A DNA stretch of 42,415 nt from Trichodesmium sp. MAG_R02 (GTDB lineage: Bacteria; Cyanobacteriota; Cyanobacteriia; Cyanobacteriales; Microcoleaceae). The stretch spans positions 1 through 42,415 of the forward strand of contig JAKQYE010000019.1 in the NCBI GenBank assembly GCA_023356605.1, given 5' to 3'. Every line of letters begins with the position of its first letter. Positions within the stretch are counted from its first letter, which is position 1. Under the pieces are notes generated by a model. The model saw only the letters and a list, made by a program, of their open reading frames with translations. It was not told the origin of the DNA and did not search any database. Positions 17,371-26,992 of the stretch are shown here, one piece after another. The position numbers were made by a program, and so were the translations under genes.

Positions 17371-17727
17371 TTAGCAGTATGAGGTAATGTCTTCTCCACA
17401 AACATCCGCTAAGTAACACAAAGCCCTGAACCTCAAATGAATTAGTTCATTGTAAAGAGGGTTGAGTTTACACATAGGAGGAATGTGAAACAAGATATGA
17501 CCAAAAAAACTGAGGTCGCGCTCAAAAGGGCACTGACTCGGAATTAATTTGCATAGAAATATTGCTAATCTGGGATTATTAATTTCTATGCTATCTAGCC
17601 CTTTTTTCAAAGGGGTTAAGGGTTTAAATTTAAGTATTGCAATATACATACGAGCAGTCATAGTATTTAGAATTTTAGTATTTTGGAGCCTAGTCCATAT
17701 TCCTGTTACTTTTGCAATATCGTCCAT
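17371..17727 (-). CDS. Mo-dependent nitrogenase C-terminal domain protein (cyanobacterial)
   Basis: 118 residues from the outermost ATG; ATG 17661 or 17649 would give about 96 or 92 residues and may be the true start, because homology begins near PLTPLKKGLDSIEI. The conserved core is complete: NNPRLAIFLCKLIPSQCPFE, then RDLSFFGHILFHIPPMCKLN, then PLYNELIHLRFRALCYLADV, then CGEDITSYC. This family is widespread in cyanobacteria, named for a resemblance to a C-terminal stretch annotated on nitrogenase, and is also found in species that do not fix nitrogen. Its role is unknown. The cysteines (SQCPFE, MCKLN, LCYLADVCGED) are conserved. It is isolated among repeats with no operon partners. Confidence 0.78.
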   Translation of the reverse strand: MDDIAKVTGIWTRLQNTKILNTMTARMYIAILKFKPLTPLKKGLDSIEINNPRLAIFLCKLIPSQCPFERDLSFFGHILFHIPPMCKLNPLYNELIHLRFRALCYLADVCGEDITSYC

Positions 17728-18002
17728 AATTTTAAAGACTTTCTATTGATTTCTACAGTTGATTTTTTAGCATTACCGGAAATCTAACATTTGAGTCCTA
17801 ATTCCCAACTGCTTTAACGTTATTTCCTGCAGCCGTTAATTCCATTTTACTCAATTATTTCTGCTGCTGCCACATTTGTGAGTAGGTACATAGGCATCTT
17901 ATCTTATCAGCTATTTAATTGTTGCACCAATAGAACTAATTGTTGCCTGTTGATTGTTCATAAATTAAAATTTAGTAAAGAAACTTAATGATTTTTACTA
18001 AG

Positions 18003-18081
18003 ATAGCAATCCTATGATTGTTCATGGCAAAAATCCTACTGGTTTTTAGGGAACGTCGCAATCTATGGGCGGACTGCTATA
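18003..18081 (-). repeat. Internally deleted copy of the TATAGCAGTC element
   Basis: Contains both ends (ATAGCAATCCTATGA and GGGCGGACTGCTATA) and the word AAAATCCTACTGGTTTTTAG, but only about 79 bp remain. It is inverted relative to 18538-18678. Confidence 0.7.
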
Positions 18082-18537
18082 TAATAATTAATATTGGTTA
18101 AAACCACATTCCATTATTCAGTAGGATATGGATTGTCATAAAAGAATACTTATACCAAAAACTAAGTAATTTTAGTATAATAATTTACATAATATATAAC
18201 TAGTACGAAAGTAGATAGATAGGTTAGTCCAAAGAGGAAAAGGTTTGCTATAATTGGAGCAAACTAAATTTATGAAAAAAATTGGCTGCTTTAAGGTAGG
18301 AGGCAGATTTTTAAGAAGTCTAGTGATTTTACAAATGATTAAGAATTGCCATATTAAAGCATTGAAAGATAAAGGCTTTATGCTTTTAGGGTCGAACAAA
18401 GAGTCAACTTTTCGGTAGCGATAGACCAAAAGTCTAATATACCTATCAGATGATAGCAAAAAAGTCAAGGGATAATTTTTCCCAATACTTTCTGCATAAC
18501 TCAATAGGGTTCAAATAAGATTAAAATTCATCAGTTA

Positions 18538-18678
18538 TATAGCAGTCCGCCCATAGGTTGCGACAAATCAAAAAGTAAATAGAACTGCTTAATTCTCTTA
18601 CCTACTCTCTGTTCCTTTTTCCCTATTCCTTAAAAAGCAGTATGATTTTTGCGCCCGATCACTCATAGGATTGCTATA
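18538..18678 (+). repeat. 141-bp TATAGCAGTC element
   Basis: Begins TATAGCAGTCCGCCCATAGG, ends CATAGGATTGCTATA. The ends form an imperfect inverted repeat. The interior CTCTTACCTACTCTCTGTTC and AAAAAGCAGTATGATTTTTG is shared with the copies at 11847 and 41020. Confidence 0.8.
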
Positions 18679-18919
18679 GAATTATTAGATGAGCTTTTCC
18701 GACTACAGAACTGTCAGAAAAAATCTTTAACCGACGCGTCTTACTTTATAATTACTATTTCTCCCTACTCCCTAAAAAGACTTTTTCAAGATACCCTAAT
18801 TAAGTATATCCTGGAGAGGTTTAAGAGATAAGATTCTACTCAAAAGTTAGATATTAAATAATTGCAAAAAATATAATACTACTACAAGATTTTCCCTATC
18901 AGATTATTGGCTAAAAATT

Positions 18920-20614
18920 ATGATAAAAACTCATCATCAACCATCGCAAGAATTAACATCTTTAACTGTATTAGAGACTACAAATACTAAAAATCTTTCC
19001 CCGTCCAAGGGAATTTTTAGTATCTTTTCTGCATTCCCAGAATACGATCGTGGTAACAGACTGTATGATCTGGGCAGATATGAGTCAGCTATTCCCTACT
19101 ACGAGAATGCAGTTAAAATTAAGCCAGACTGGGCGATAGGTTGGTTAAAACTAGCTGATACCTTACATAAGCTGCAAAAGTATGAACCAGCAGTGGTGGC
19201 TTATGAAAGGTCTCTATCCCTCAAGCCAAACCTTCATCAAGCCTGGAATAGTTATGGAGTTGTATTATCGTCCTTAAAGCAGTATGAAGAAGCGATCGCC
19301 TGCTTTGACAAAGGAATCAAAATTGATCCAAATAATTATGAACTATGGTTTAATAAAGCAATCATTTTAAGTGAATTAACACAATATTTACCTGCTATTG
19401 ACTGCTACAAAGAAGCACTAAAGATGCAGCCGATGAAGGGAGAGATTTGGTCTGCTCAAGGTCAAGCTTTATTAAATCTACAAAAATATGCTGAAGCATT
19501 AGCAGCTTATGATTGTGCTGCGAAACTTCAACCTGATAATTATTATATTTGGTTTAACAGAGGATTAGCTTTATTTCAAACTCAACGTTATGCGGAAGCA
19601 GTGATCAGTTATGGCCACGCCATAGAATTACAACCAGAGAATTATCTAGCTTGGTTTAACTTAGGTATTGCTGAAAGTAAACTACATAAATATCACGATG
19701 CAGTTTCTTCTTTTAATAAAGCAATTAAACTAAACCCTGATGATTATGAAGCTTGGTATTATAAAGGATTAGCTTTAAAAAATCATTGGAAAGAAGGAGG
19801 AGTTGCTTGTTTTGATAAAGCAATCAACTTTAACCCTAATTTACCAGAAATCTGGATTAGTCGTGGTTATATTTTATTAGATTTATTCAAGTATAGCGAG
19901 GCATTAGAATCTTTTAATCAGGCAATTACAATTAATTCTAATTATCCAGAAGCTTGGTTAGGTAGAGGGAAGACATGGATGGCATTAGGTAAATATAATG
20001 AAGCTCTTATTGCTTATGGCAATGCCATTAGTATTGAACCATATTTTTTAGAAGCTTGGAATTGTCGAGGTGAAACACTAGAAAAACTCCAGAATTATGA
20101 TCAAGCATTGGCAGCTTATGACAAAGTGATAAAAATGAGTTTTCAGCAAGGAGTTTCTTATGGGAAAGTAGGCTTACAAAGAAGTGCAGCTCTAGAAAAG
20201 CTAGAGCGATATAGTGAAGCAATAGAAGCTTATGATTTGGTAATTGAAAAACAGCCATATAATTTTGATGCTTGGTTAAACCGGGGATTAAACCTAGAAA
20301 AATTGGAAAATTACGAAGAAGCTGTTTTTAGTTATAAACAGGCAATTAGTATTTGGCCGAGTAATTATCAAGCTTGGTTACAATTAGGTTTGATGCTGGA
20401 AAAATTGCAGAGGTATGAAGAAGCGATCGTTGTCTATAACAAAGTAGTTTCTTTCAGACCAAGTAATCATAAAATTTGGTTTCAACGAGGATTAATTTTA
20501 GAAAAATTAGGATATATTCAAGAAGCTGTCAGTTCTTACAAGATTGTATTAGAAATCGAACCTAATTATCACAAAGCAATCGAAAGAAAAAAACTATTAA
20601 AATTACCAGGTTAA
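18920..20614 (+). CDS. Tetratricopeptide-repeat (TPR) protein
   Basis: 564 residues. After an approximately 45-residue polar N-terminus (no signal peptide), the whole protein is about 15 consecutive TPR units with the typical W/Y-x-x-x-G...YxxAxxxYxxAxxxxP pattern, for example YDLGRYESAIPYYENAVKI, SLKQYEEAIACFDKGIKIDP and NLGIAESKLHKYHDAVSSFN. One unit is shortened (KGLALKNHWKEGGVACFDK) and one carries an insert (KVIKMSFQQGVSYGKVGLQR). TPR arrays are superhelical protein-binding scaffolds. No enzymatic domain is fused, so its partner is unknown. The ATG at 18920 has no strong ribosome site. It is separated from its neighbours by 160 bases or more and is probably transcribed alone. Confidence 0.92.
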   Translation: MIKTHHQPSQELTSLTVLETTNTKNLSPSKGIFSIFSAFPEYDRGNRLYDLGRYESAIPYYENAVKIKPDWAIGWLKLADTLHKLQKYEPAVVAYERSLSLKPNLHQAWNSYGVVLSSLKQYEEAIACFDKGIKIDPNNYELWFNKAIILSELTQYLPAIDCYKEALKMQPMKGEIWSAQGQALLNLQKYAEALAAYDCAAKLQPDNYYIWFNRGLALFQTQRYAEAVISYGHAIELQPENYLAWFNLGIAESKLHKYHDAVSSFNKAIKLNPDDYEAWYYKGLALKNHWKEGGVACFDKAINFNPNLPEIWISRGYILLDLFKYSEALESFNQAITINSNYPEAWLGRGKTWMALGKYNEALIAYGNAISIEPYFLEAWNCRGETLEKLQNYDQALAAYDKVIKMSFQQGVSYGKVGLQRSAALEKLERYSEAIEAYDLVIEKQPYNFDAWLNRGLNLEKLENYEEAVFSYKQAISIWPSNYQAWLQLGLMLEKLQRYEEAIVVYNKVVSFRPSNHKIWFQRGLILEKLGYIQEAVSSYKIVLEIEPNYHKAIERKKLLKLPG

Positions 20615-20775
20615 TCTTAGCTAATTTATGGTTCCTGACTATGTTTTTTGTAGCTAAATCCTCAACTACAATAGTATAGTTTGGTTTTCTCTAATCAGTC
20701 GAGTTGTTAGCTGTTGAAGTGGAGTCTAGTCTTGAGTTTAAGATAAAGGTATGTATCTTTGCTACTTTCCATTCC

Positions 20776-21558
20776 TTAACTAGAAGCACTTGTATAATAC
20801 CGCAGAGCGAGTCGCCAAAATTGAATAGAAGCAAAAAACAATCCACCTGCTAAAACAAAAGAACCCAATATCCAAGTATTTTCAACTTTACCTAATATAG
20901 CTCCAGCTGGTACAGTAGTTAAAAATGCTACTGGTACTAGAAAAGTAAAAAAGAAACGATAAGCAGTGGGGTAAGCTACCATTGGGTATCTTCCTGCTTC
21001 TAATAAATTTTTGAGGACTTCTGTTACACTGTAAATTCTGACGAACCAGATGCTGGTTGTTCCTAACATAAACCAGAGACTATAAAGAATAATTATCCCA
21101 CAAACCATTGGCACTATACTAAGTAAATAATTGCCTACCCCTAAACCTAGTTTACTACCAGCATATTCTAACAATAACCCACCAAAAATTATATCCGGTA
21201 TTCCCCAGGGAGAAACTGTATGAGTAGAAAGCCAGAATTGACTATTAATGGGTTTGAGAAGAACAAAATCTAGAGTACCTTTTTGTATATGTTTCACAAT
21301 TCGTTTCAAATTAGGAATCAAAAAAGTTACTGAAAGACCCTGTAAAATAGTGAAAATTGCTAGGATAATTAAAGCTTCTTCCCAATTCCAACCTTGAAAT
21401 TTGTAACCTGTTCTATAAAATAGAAGTAAACTAAATAAGCTACCTAGTAAACTTCCTATACTACTAATAGCTGCTATAATGAAGTTAAGACGGTATTCTA
21501 ATTCAGAAGCAATCGCTGCACTCCAAAATAATCTTAGCATTTGTAAATATCGTTCCAT
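20776..21558 (-). CDS. ABC-2 type transporter permease (DUF990/ABC2_membrane_6)
   Basis: 260 residues, all membrane protein with six predicted spans: about 22-45, 60-80, 115-135, 140-165, 205-225 and 230-248. The loop HIQKGTLDFVLLKPINSQF is characteristic of this permease family. GRYPMVAYPTAYRFFFTFLVPVAF, described in two pieces, and the ending QFWRLALRYYTSASS also match. Members work with a second similar permease and an ATPase, forming an exporter of unknown substrate. Neither partner is in the window, so they must be encoded elsewhere. The ATG at 21558 lies just before the amphipathic start MERYLQMLRLFW. Confidence 0.88.
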   Translation of the reverse strand: MERYLQMLRLFWSAAIASELEYRLNFIIAAISSIGSLLGSLFSLLLFYRTGYKFQGWNWEEALIILAIFTILQGLSVTFLIPNLKRIVKHIQKGTLDFVLLKPINSQFWLSTHTVSPWGIPDIIFGGLLLEYAGSKLGLGVGNYLLSIVPMVCGIIILYSLWFMLGTTSIWFVRIYSVTEVLKNLLEAGRYPMVAYPTAYRFFFTFLVPVAFLTTVPAGAILGKVENTWILGSFVLAGGLFFASIQFWRLALRYYTSASS

Positions 21559-21940
21559 TTTGACTTAATTAAAAGAAAAATAATAGCATAAAGTAAATTT
21601 ATCCCAACCGTGACATATTTCTGCTAGCTGTTAAGCATTTAAACGACGGATTATAAATTTTACCTACATAGTTTGAATTCTATCTGTAGAAAATTTTTGC
21701 TTTAATTGGCTGTTACCAGAATAGGCAATCTAAATAGTTAATAGCTTAAGAGGAATTCATAAATTCCCCCTACTATTAAATTTTTTATGCCTATAAAAAC
21801 AAAATTGGTAACTAGAATTAGGAATGAATAGTTTTGATCATATGAGAAGATAGGTGATTAGATAAAATAGCTAATCACAATAAATATCATCAATATCTTT
21901 ATTTATTTCCTTCTTCCTTCTTAATCCTTCCTTTTTCCTT
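21559..21940. other. Intergenic stretch, nothing recognised
   Basis: Between the permease start and the end of the next minus-strand gene. AT-rich, with no repeat shared with the rest of the window and no hairpin strong enough to call. Confidence 0.5.
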
Positions 21941-22522
21941 CTAATTAGATGTTAAAAGTACAAAATCAGTTACTTTACCTCCCCTGTAGCTGCGCCAATG
22001 TTCTGATATTTGAAAAAACCGTTCATTTGGCTGAATTTGATTCATAATTGGGAGAATTTCTGGGTGATAATTTCTCTCTTGGTAAGGTGAATTTCTCCTG
22101 AGATTAGCAATTAAGTTTTCCATAAATTTATATCCATCACAATAAGTATTTGGTGGTTCACCCATTTGTCCGCCTTCATAGGCAATTCCTGCAAGATAAA
22201 TTATATTGTGATAAAAAGAATGTGAGTCCATTTGATCTAAGTGCCTGCGTAATTTTAAAGGTGATGGCGCGATTAAATGGACATTTTCACAATCAGGTTC
22301 AGCATACATTAATTCATCCCAATTTTTATAAGATTGTAGGGTTTCCGATGATTCTAATTTATAGTCTAAAGCAAACTGTATTTCATCTAACAATTCTGCT
22401 TTCCAAGAATTTTGAGATATTCGTTCGAGCCAATGGTGAATAGTATTATAAAATTCTATGTCTGACAAGGAAAGCAATGCATCTTTGACAGCATCACTGT
22501 ATAGTTTTGTTTTTAGCTTCAT
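21941..22522 (-). CDS. Conserved-looking protein of unknown function
   Basis: 193 residues starting at ATG 22522, preceded by a near-perfect ribosome site AAGGAGGTAAAACA at ideal spacing, one of the clearest in the window. It is hydrophilic with no signal peptide or membrane span, rich in aromatic and acidic residues. Notable stretches are IQFALDYKLESSETLQSY, LKLRRHLDQMDSHSFYHNI, IAYEGGQMGEPPNTYCDGYK and ISEHWRSYRGGKVTDFVLL. I recognise no family. The single Cys-His-poor sequence gives no hint of metal binding. The strong initiation signal and even composition argue that it is expressed. Confidence 0.7.
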   Translation of the reverse strand: MKLKTKLYSDAVKDALLSLSDIEFYNTIHHWLERISQNSWKAELLDEIQFALDYKLESSETLQSYKNWDELMYAEPDCENVHLIAPSPLKLRRHLDQMDSHSFYHNIIYLAGIAYEGGQMGEPPNTYCDGYKFMENLIANLRRNSPYQERNYHPEILPIMNQIQPNERFFQISEHWRSYRGGKVTDFVLLTSN

Positions 22523-23491
22523 TGTTTTACCTCCTTTTTTTTGTTTATTTGATACAGGTTAATTCAGTTTAGTTAGTTAGCTTTTTTGAAGGAGATATCC
22601 TTCAGGATTAACTATAAGTATTTGGCATTATTCTACTTGTATAGGAAGCAGAAAATGATGATTTTACTTCCTTCTATAAGACTGAGTTATGCAAAGCATT
22701 TCTTGTCTACAATACTGAGGAAAATCTTTCCAACCAGGCCTCTTATTTCCTCTAATCTTTTGTTCTTATAGAATGACTATTGATTTTATTGATCTCTACT
22801 GATAAACCAACATGATTTCAGTATAAATCCTTAGCAAGTCAGGAAATGGTATCAATAATTATACTTTTGCTACAATTTCCAACATTCCTCCGGCCAGAAG
22901 TCCATCAACATATTTTGTGTTTAGGATGGGGTTCAAAGCAGATTATTTATATGCCAAAACTACTAAAGTAGTATATAAACACACTTTTGTCAATCCAAAT
23001 TTGGGCAACTGGTATAAATTTTAAATGTCTAATTATGTAAATTATGAAATAACTATACAGAGCAACAGCTAGCTGATAACTAATAACTTAAATGATGTTT
23101 AGCAAACTTACGATAACATTAATAACTTTTCAACAGATAGTTTAATCTTGAGAGGAACTAACGCAAAAATATTTCCCTAAGCATAACTTTTTTGAATTTG
23201 ATAATTATCTGTGGATAGTTTTTGAAAGATGAGACAAAATGCTAACTCAGAAAGCTACAACCTACACTCGGGAGATTGTAGTAGAAATTTTGAATATTTT
23301 AAAGTAGGATAGGGCAAAGATTTTGGGATATTTGGCCATATGGATTTAGGTAACAGAGCTTCTTCCTTTCAGCTAATCGAATCCATTAAAGATCCTACAG
23401 GATGTTTTTCTTTCGAAGTTTTGAAGGCTATCCCATTTAATTACTCCCCCACACATATCCCTGGATTATTCAATGATGCATTTCATACCAA

Positions 23492-23581
23492 CAGGACTTA
23501 CGCAGTACCACTATATATGGTGTATAAATTCATCTTTCTCAAGAGATTGGCACTATAATTAGTGCCGTTGCGTAAGTTCTG
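23492..23581 (+). repeat. 90-bp miniature element with a 5-bp target duplication
   Basis: CAGGACTTACGCAGTACC at the left, GTTGCGTAAGTTCTG at the right, flanked by ACCAA on both sides (23487-23491 and 23582-23586). Very similar to 41062-41151. Confidence 0.9.
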
Positions 23582-23625
23582 ACCAATTTAATAAAAATCA
23601 GCAAGCCCTAACTAGAGAAGTCAAT

Positions 23626-24140
23626 TATAGTTACTAAATCTATAGAAAAAGATTCCTTGACCTAGTTTTAATTAAGGGTAACCATTACGGGGTGAACTAC
23701 AACACCCATTATCCGATTGCTAAAAGCGTTTGGGACTGCTTTTCGTAATATGTTTAAACTTCCATTGACATCAGTATTGTATTTGAGACCATTTGAAGCT
23801 TTATAAAGTCTTCTTCTCACTCGTTTACGACTAAATCTATATTTGACACCTTTTTGATAAACTGGTAAATCGTCCAAGTCTAAAAAACTAGCAATTGAAG
23901 TATAATTCTCTTCATTAATCATTACTTTTATTCCTACTAATTTGGCTTTGTATTTTAGTTGTTCAATTAACTAAAAAAAAGGAATTTGAACAATATTTTG
24001 ATTTTTTTACCCAGATTTATACCTTGTTTCCAGTTAGGGTTATCTCCTATTACTAAAATTCCTATCTGGTTCTCTATCAGACGATTAATAATATATCTGC
24101 TAGTCTTATGTAGATAACCATCAATCTTTAAATTTCTTTT
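23626..24140 (-). pseudogene. IS607-type tnpB, 5'-truncated
   Basis: The minus strand reads LKIDGYLHKTSRYIINRLIE, GILVIGDNPNWKQGINLGKK, then a break with an in-frame stop (LIEQLKYKAKLVGIKV), then NEENYTSIASFLDLDDLPVY, LYKASNGLKYNTDVNGSLN and KAVPNAFSNRIMGVVVHPVM. This is the RuvC-like nuclease half of TnpB. The cysteines of the usual zinc finger are not seen. The N-terminal half is missing. The 3' border AGTTACTAAATCTATAGAAA is conserved with two other relics. It should not be active. Confidence 0.85.
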
Positions 24141-24572
24141 GAAGGAAAATTTGAGTTTATCTCAAGTAGTAACATTACAAATATTATTATACGTGAGTAT
24201 TAGTACATAAAACTGTACAAATATCAAAATTAAGTAGTTATTTTTCCCTGCCAATAAAATTAGAAAGTAAGCGAAAAAACATACAAATATTTTTGAATTT
24301 AAAGGAGTTAAGCTTACCTTTATTCTAGTTTCCTAAACTTTACGATTATACTCCAAAATTTATTCAAATTTTTCTCATAATTATTATTATTAATAATGGA
24401 TAGGACTCAGTAGCAAAATACTAATATTGTGCCTTGGAAGAAAAGGGCTTTGTCTATATATTATATTGGCATATTTTAATTCATAAAGGAGCCCTTAATT
24501 TAACCGAACAAAAAGCAGCTATTCGTCTGCTAACGCAAAGCTCCGCTAAGGTATGAAACTATAGTGAAGATA

Positions 24573-24619
24573 GTCGAAATTGTCATGCCCTATATATAGT
24601 GTCTTTACGTAAGTCCTGT
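24573..24619 (+). repeat. Partial CAGGACTTACGCA-family end
   Basis: ATTGTCATGCCCTATATATA followed by TTTACGTAAGTCCTG, nearly the same as 3158-3198. Only the right end is preserved in each. Confidence 0.5.
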
Positions 24620-25074
24620 TTAATAATAAGCAATCTCACGCCAACGTATATGTTCGCACCACTTGAATTATTAAGAGAATTAATTTATCCTATCAACAGG
24701 AGTGTAGTTGCTCAATTATTTTCTGCTGCTAAGGATCCCTGTCAAAATAAGTTGTACAAATTTTCTCTGAAAATAATTGTCCAATCTAGCTTCCATCGAA
24801 AAAAACTGTTCAGTTTATTTTAACACGAGTCCTAAAAGAACTCCTTGGTTTGCCAACAATAGTCATACCACTGATTTTTTGTGTTCTATAGAATTAATTT
24901 GTTTAACTTGTTAGCTCAAATTTTGATGATGATTCATGTATCTATTTGTGCTACATAATGAAGTGCGAAATGTGGGTTATTATATTTACTTCTATTTTAC
25001 TTTCTGACTCTCTTACTCTTCTACTCAATAAATTTGAGCAAACACTTATCAAACTGGTATGACATTATCTTAGT

Positions 25075-25168
25075 TATAGTTATTTTAATAAAGAATTGAG
25101 ACAAGTATTTCTTGCTATAACTAAGTTTCAGTGGAAAAAGTTTTTCATTCTTACTTGAAATGACTATA
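25075..25168 (+). repeat. 94-bp IS630-related miniature element
   Basis: TATAGTTATTTTAATAAAGA at the left, CTTGAAATGACTATA at the right. It lies 12 bases downstream of the sigma factor stop, so it can form part of that gene's 3' end. Confidence 0.85.
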
Positions 25169-25180
25169 TATCAATTTTTT

Positions 25181-26413
25181 TTAGCTCAAAGATTCTAAAT
25201 AATCCTGTACTTGATTACGACGCTTTGGCTGACGCAATTTTTGTAGAGCCTTTGCTTCGATTTGACGAACCCGTTCCCGAGAAAGTTTCAATATACGTCC
25301 AATTTCTGATAAGGAGTAGGCATGACCGTCCTCTAAACCATAACGCATTGAAATTACAGATCTTTCTCGTTGAGTTAAATCCAATAGCAATCCTTTTAAC
25401 GCTGTTATTAGAGACTCTCGCACTAATGTTTCTTCTGGAGAAGCGTCTTCAGTTTCCAGAAGTTCACCTAATTCAGTATCTTTATCGCTACCGACCTTAG
25501 TTTCCAGGGAAACCGAACGTGGAACTCTTGCTAACACTTCCCGAATTTGATCAGGTGTCATTTTCAGTTCTTGGGCAATTTGTTCAATTTTGGCTGTACA
25601 TCCTTTTTCTTGAGAAATTTTCCGTTGTGCTTTTTTTATTTTGTTTAACTTTTCGCTAATATGGACAGGTAAGCGAATTGTCCTACTTTGAGTAGCGATC
25701 GCTCTTGTAATTCCCTGACGAATCCACCAGTAAGCATAAGTGCTAAATCGATACCCCCGTCGTGGGTCAAATTTTTCAACAGCTTTTTCTAAACCCAAAG
25801 TACCTTCTTGGATTAAATCTAAAAGTTCCACACCACGATTTTGATACTTTTTCGCTATTGACACTACCAAGCGCAAGTTAGCATTAATCATCTTATCCCT
25901 GGCTTCAATACCTTCAGTTTGAATTTGCTCAAGTTCTGTTACACTTAAACCTGCTAATTCTGCCCAACGAAGTTTTCCTGCGCTCATAATCTGTTTAAGT
26001 TCTACCGCAGATACATTCCCGGCCTTTAACCACCGATCAAATGATGGTTTATGTCCTAAATTAGCTGCTAAACGATCGCGAATCTCTATTAACTCAACAT
26101 AACACTGAATTTCTTTTTCTTTTTTAGCTGCTTTGTTGCGTAACTCCAATAACTGTAAATAGCGTTGAACTTTCTGAGCTTTAGAAACTTCTTGATCTTT
26201 TTCTAACAAATCAACTCGCCCAATTTCTCGGAGGTATAAACGGACTAAGTCTGTAGTGCTAGGGTTAGCAGTTATTTGATCACTGTCTACTTTTCCATCC
26301 TCCATTATTAATTCATAGGAAATTTGCTCTAAACCTTCGGAATATTTAGTCTGCAAATTATTAGATGGCAATCGTTCTTCAGTGTAACAATAAGTTGCTG
26401 AGTTAGTTATCAT
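25181..26413 (-). CDS. sigC: Group 2 RNA polymerase sigma factor, SigC type
   Basis: 410 residues from ATG 26413, chosen because GGAGTAACCGAG precedes it; a GTG 48 bases upstream extends the frame. Region 1.2 is DLVRLYLREIGRVDLLEKDQ. An inserted helical part (RLAANLGHKPSFDRWLKAG) follows. Region 2 has NLRLVVSIAKKYQNRGVELL, LIQEGTLGLEKAVEKFDPRR and FSTYAYWWIRQGITRAIA. Region 3 has RTIRLPVHISEKLNKIKKAQ. Region 4.2 is LSEIGRILKLSRERVRQIEA. The protein ends RNQVQDYLESLS. Length, insert and ending fit the SigC subgroup of cyanobacterial group 2 factors, which are non-essential alternates used in stress, carbon or nitrogen shifts. The sigma-70 class is certain; the letter is less so. Confidence 0.85.
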   Translation of the reverse strand: MITNSATYCYTEERLPSNNLQTKYSEGLEQISYELIMEDGKVDSDQITANPSTTDLVRLYLREIGRVDLLEKDQEVSKAQKVQRYLQLLELRNKAAKKEKEIQCYVELIEIRDRLAANLGHKPSFDRWLKAGNVSAVELKQIMSAGKLRWAELAGLSVTELEQIQTEGIEARDKMINANLRLVVSIAKKYQNRGVELLDLIQEGTLGLEKAVEKFDPRRGYRFSTYAYWWIRQGITRAIATQSRTIRLPVHISEKLNKIKKAQRKISQEKGCTAKIEQIAQELKMTPDQIREVLARVPRSVSLETKVGSDKDTELGELLETEDASPEETLVRESLITALKGLLLDLTQRERSVISMRYGLEDGHAYSLSEIGRILKLSRERVRQIEAKALQKLRQPKRRNQVQDYLESLS

Positions 26414-26992
26414 CTCGGTTACTCCAGGTGAAAAGGTGAAAACGTGAAAATAGGCTTGCACTTAGTGATGCTCTATGGGTAACAATGCCTAATTTAGGAT
26501 AAGTCGGCATTTGTTCTAGTTATGTTTCCTGATTAGTGCGAACGAACTAGACTAAGAAGGCGATCGCCGATACTGAATATATCAGCTATAAACCTTAAGA
26601 GTAAACTTGTGCGTTAGTGGTTCTCTCCAGTTAACTTATCTAAACTTAATTTCATTATATTGATACTTCTGCTACAAAAAAGTGATTGTCATCAGAAGCT
26701 ATATTAATATTCATCACCATTAGAGTTGTTCTCGATCACTTCGTAATTTTTTTGATTATGGCACTTCAATGTTTTCCTTTTAGTATTTTTCTCTTGATTG
26801 TTGCTATAATCTTTCAGATGTATCTTCCTATATGTATTGATTTTTATTGTATTTATGTGTCGCAAGCCTAATATCTCTACCTATCTATTTCACGGTATCA
26901 AGTCACTGTAGATACAATAATCACCTCTCAAGATGACACTTTATAAGTGACTTACATAACCAGAGATAATGGATCATATAACTATTACCCTA
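26414..26992. other. Spacer between sigC and lipA
   Basis: About 580 bases with a HIP1 octamer (26561). The 61-codon open frame at 26686-26871 is hydrophobic, without a ribosome site, and is probably chance. No hairpin terminator for lipA was found with confidence. Confidence 0.45.

Larger units (their letters stand above)
17728..18919. other. 1.2-kb stretch without a supported gene
   Basis: Two copies of the TATAGCAGTC element lie here (18003-18081 and 18538-18678). Between them a 110-codon open frame on the minus strand (18172-18504) is Leu/Ile/Lys-rich, has no recognisable motif, and is probably chance in AT-rich DNA. The 18649-18831 frame overlaps the repeat and is not credible. Confidence 0.5.
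22523..25180. other. 2.7-kb stretch of relics
   Basis: 22523-23330 shows no gene or repeat that I recognise. A 90-bp element (23492-23581), an IS607 tnpB relic (23626-24140), a partial element end (24573-24619) and a 94-bp element (25075-25168) follow. Open frames at 23340-23558 and 24599-24823 overlap repeats and are not credible genes. Confidence 0.55.

Noticed and set aside
17549-17749. 66-codon plus-strand open frame
   Set aside because: It is the antisense shadow of the Mo-nitrogenase C-domain gene, whose conserved motifs are all on the minus strand.
18172-18504. 110-codon minus-strand open frame between two TATAGCAGTC elements
   Set aside because: No motif, no ribosome site, composition expected of AT-rich non-coding DNA; kept only as a remark.
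24599-24823. 74-codon plus-strand open frame
   Set aside because: Its start lies inside a repeat end and no family or ribosome site is visible.
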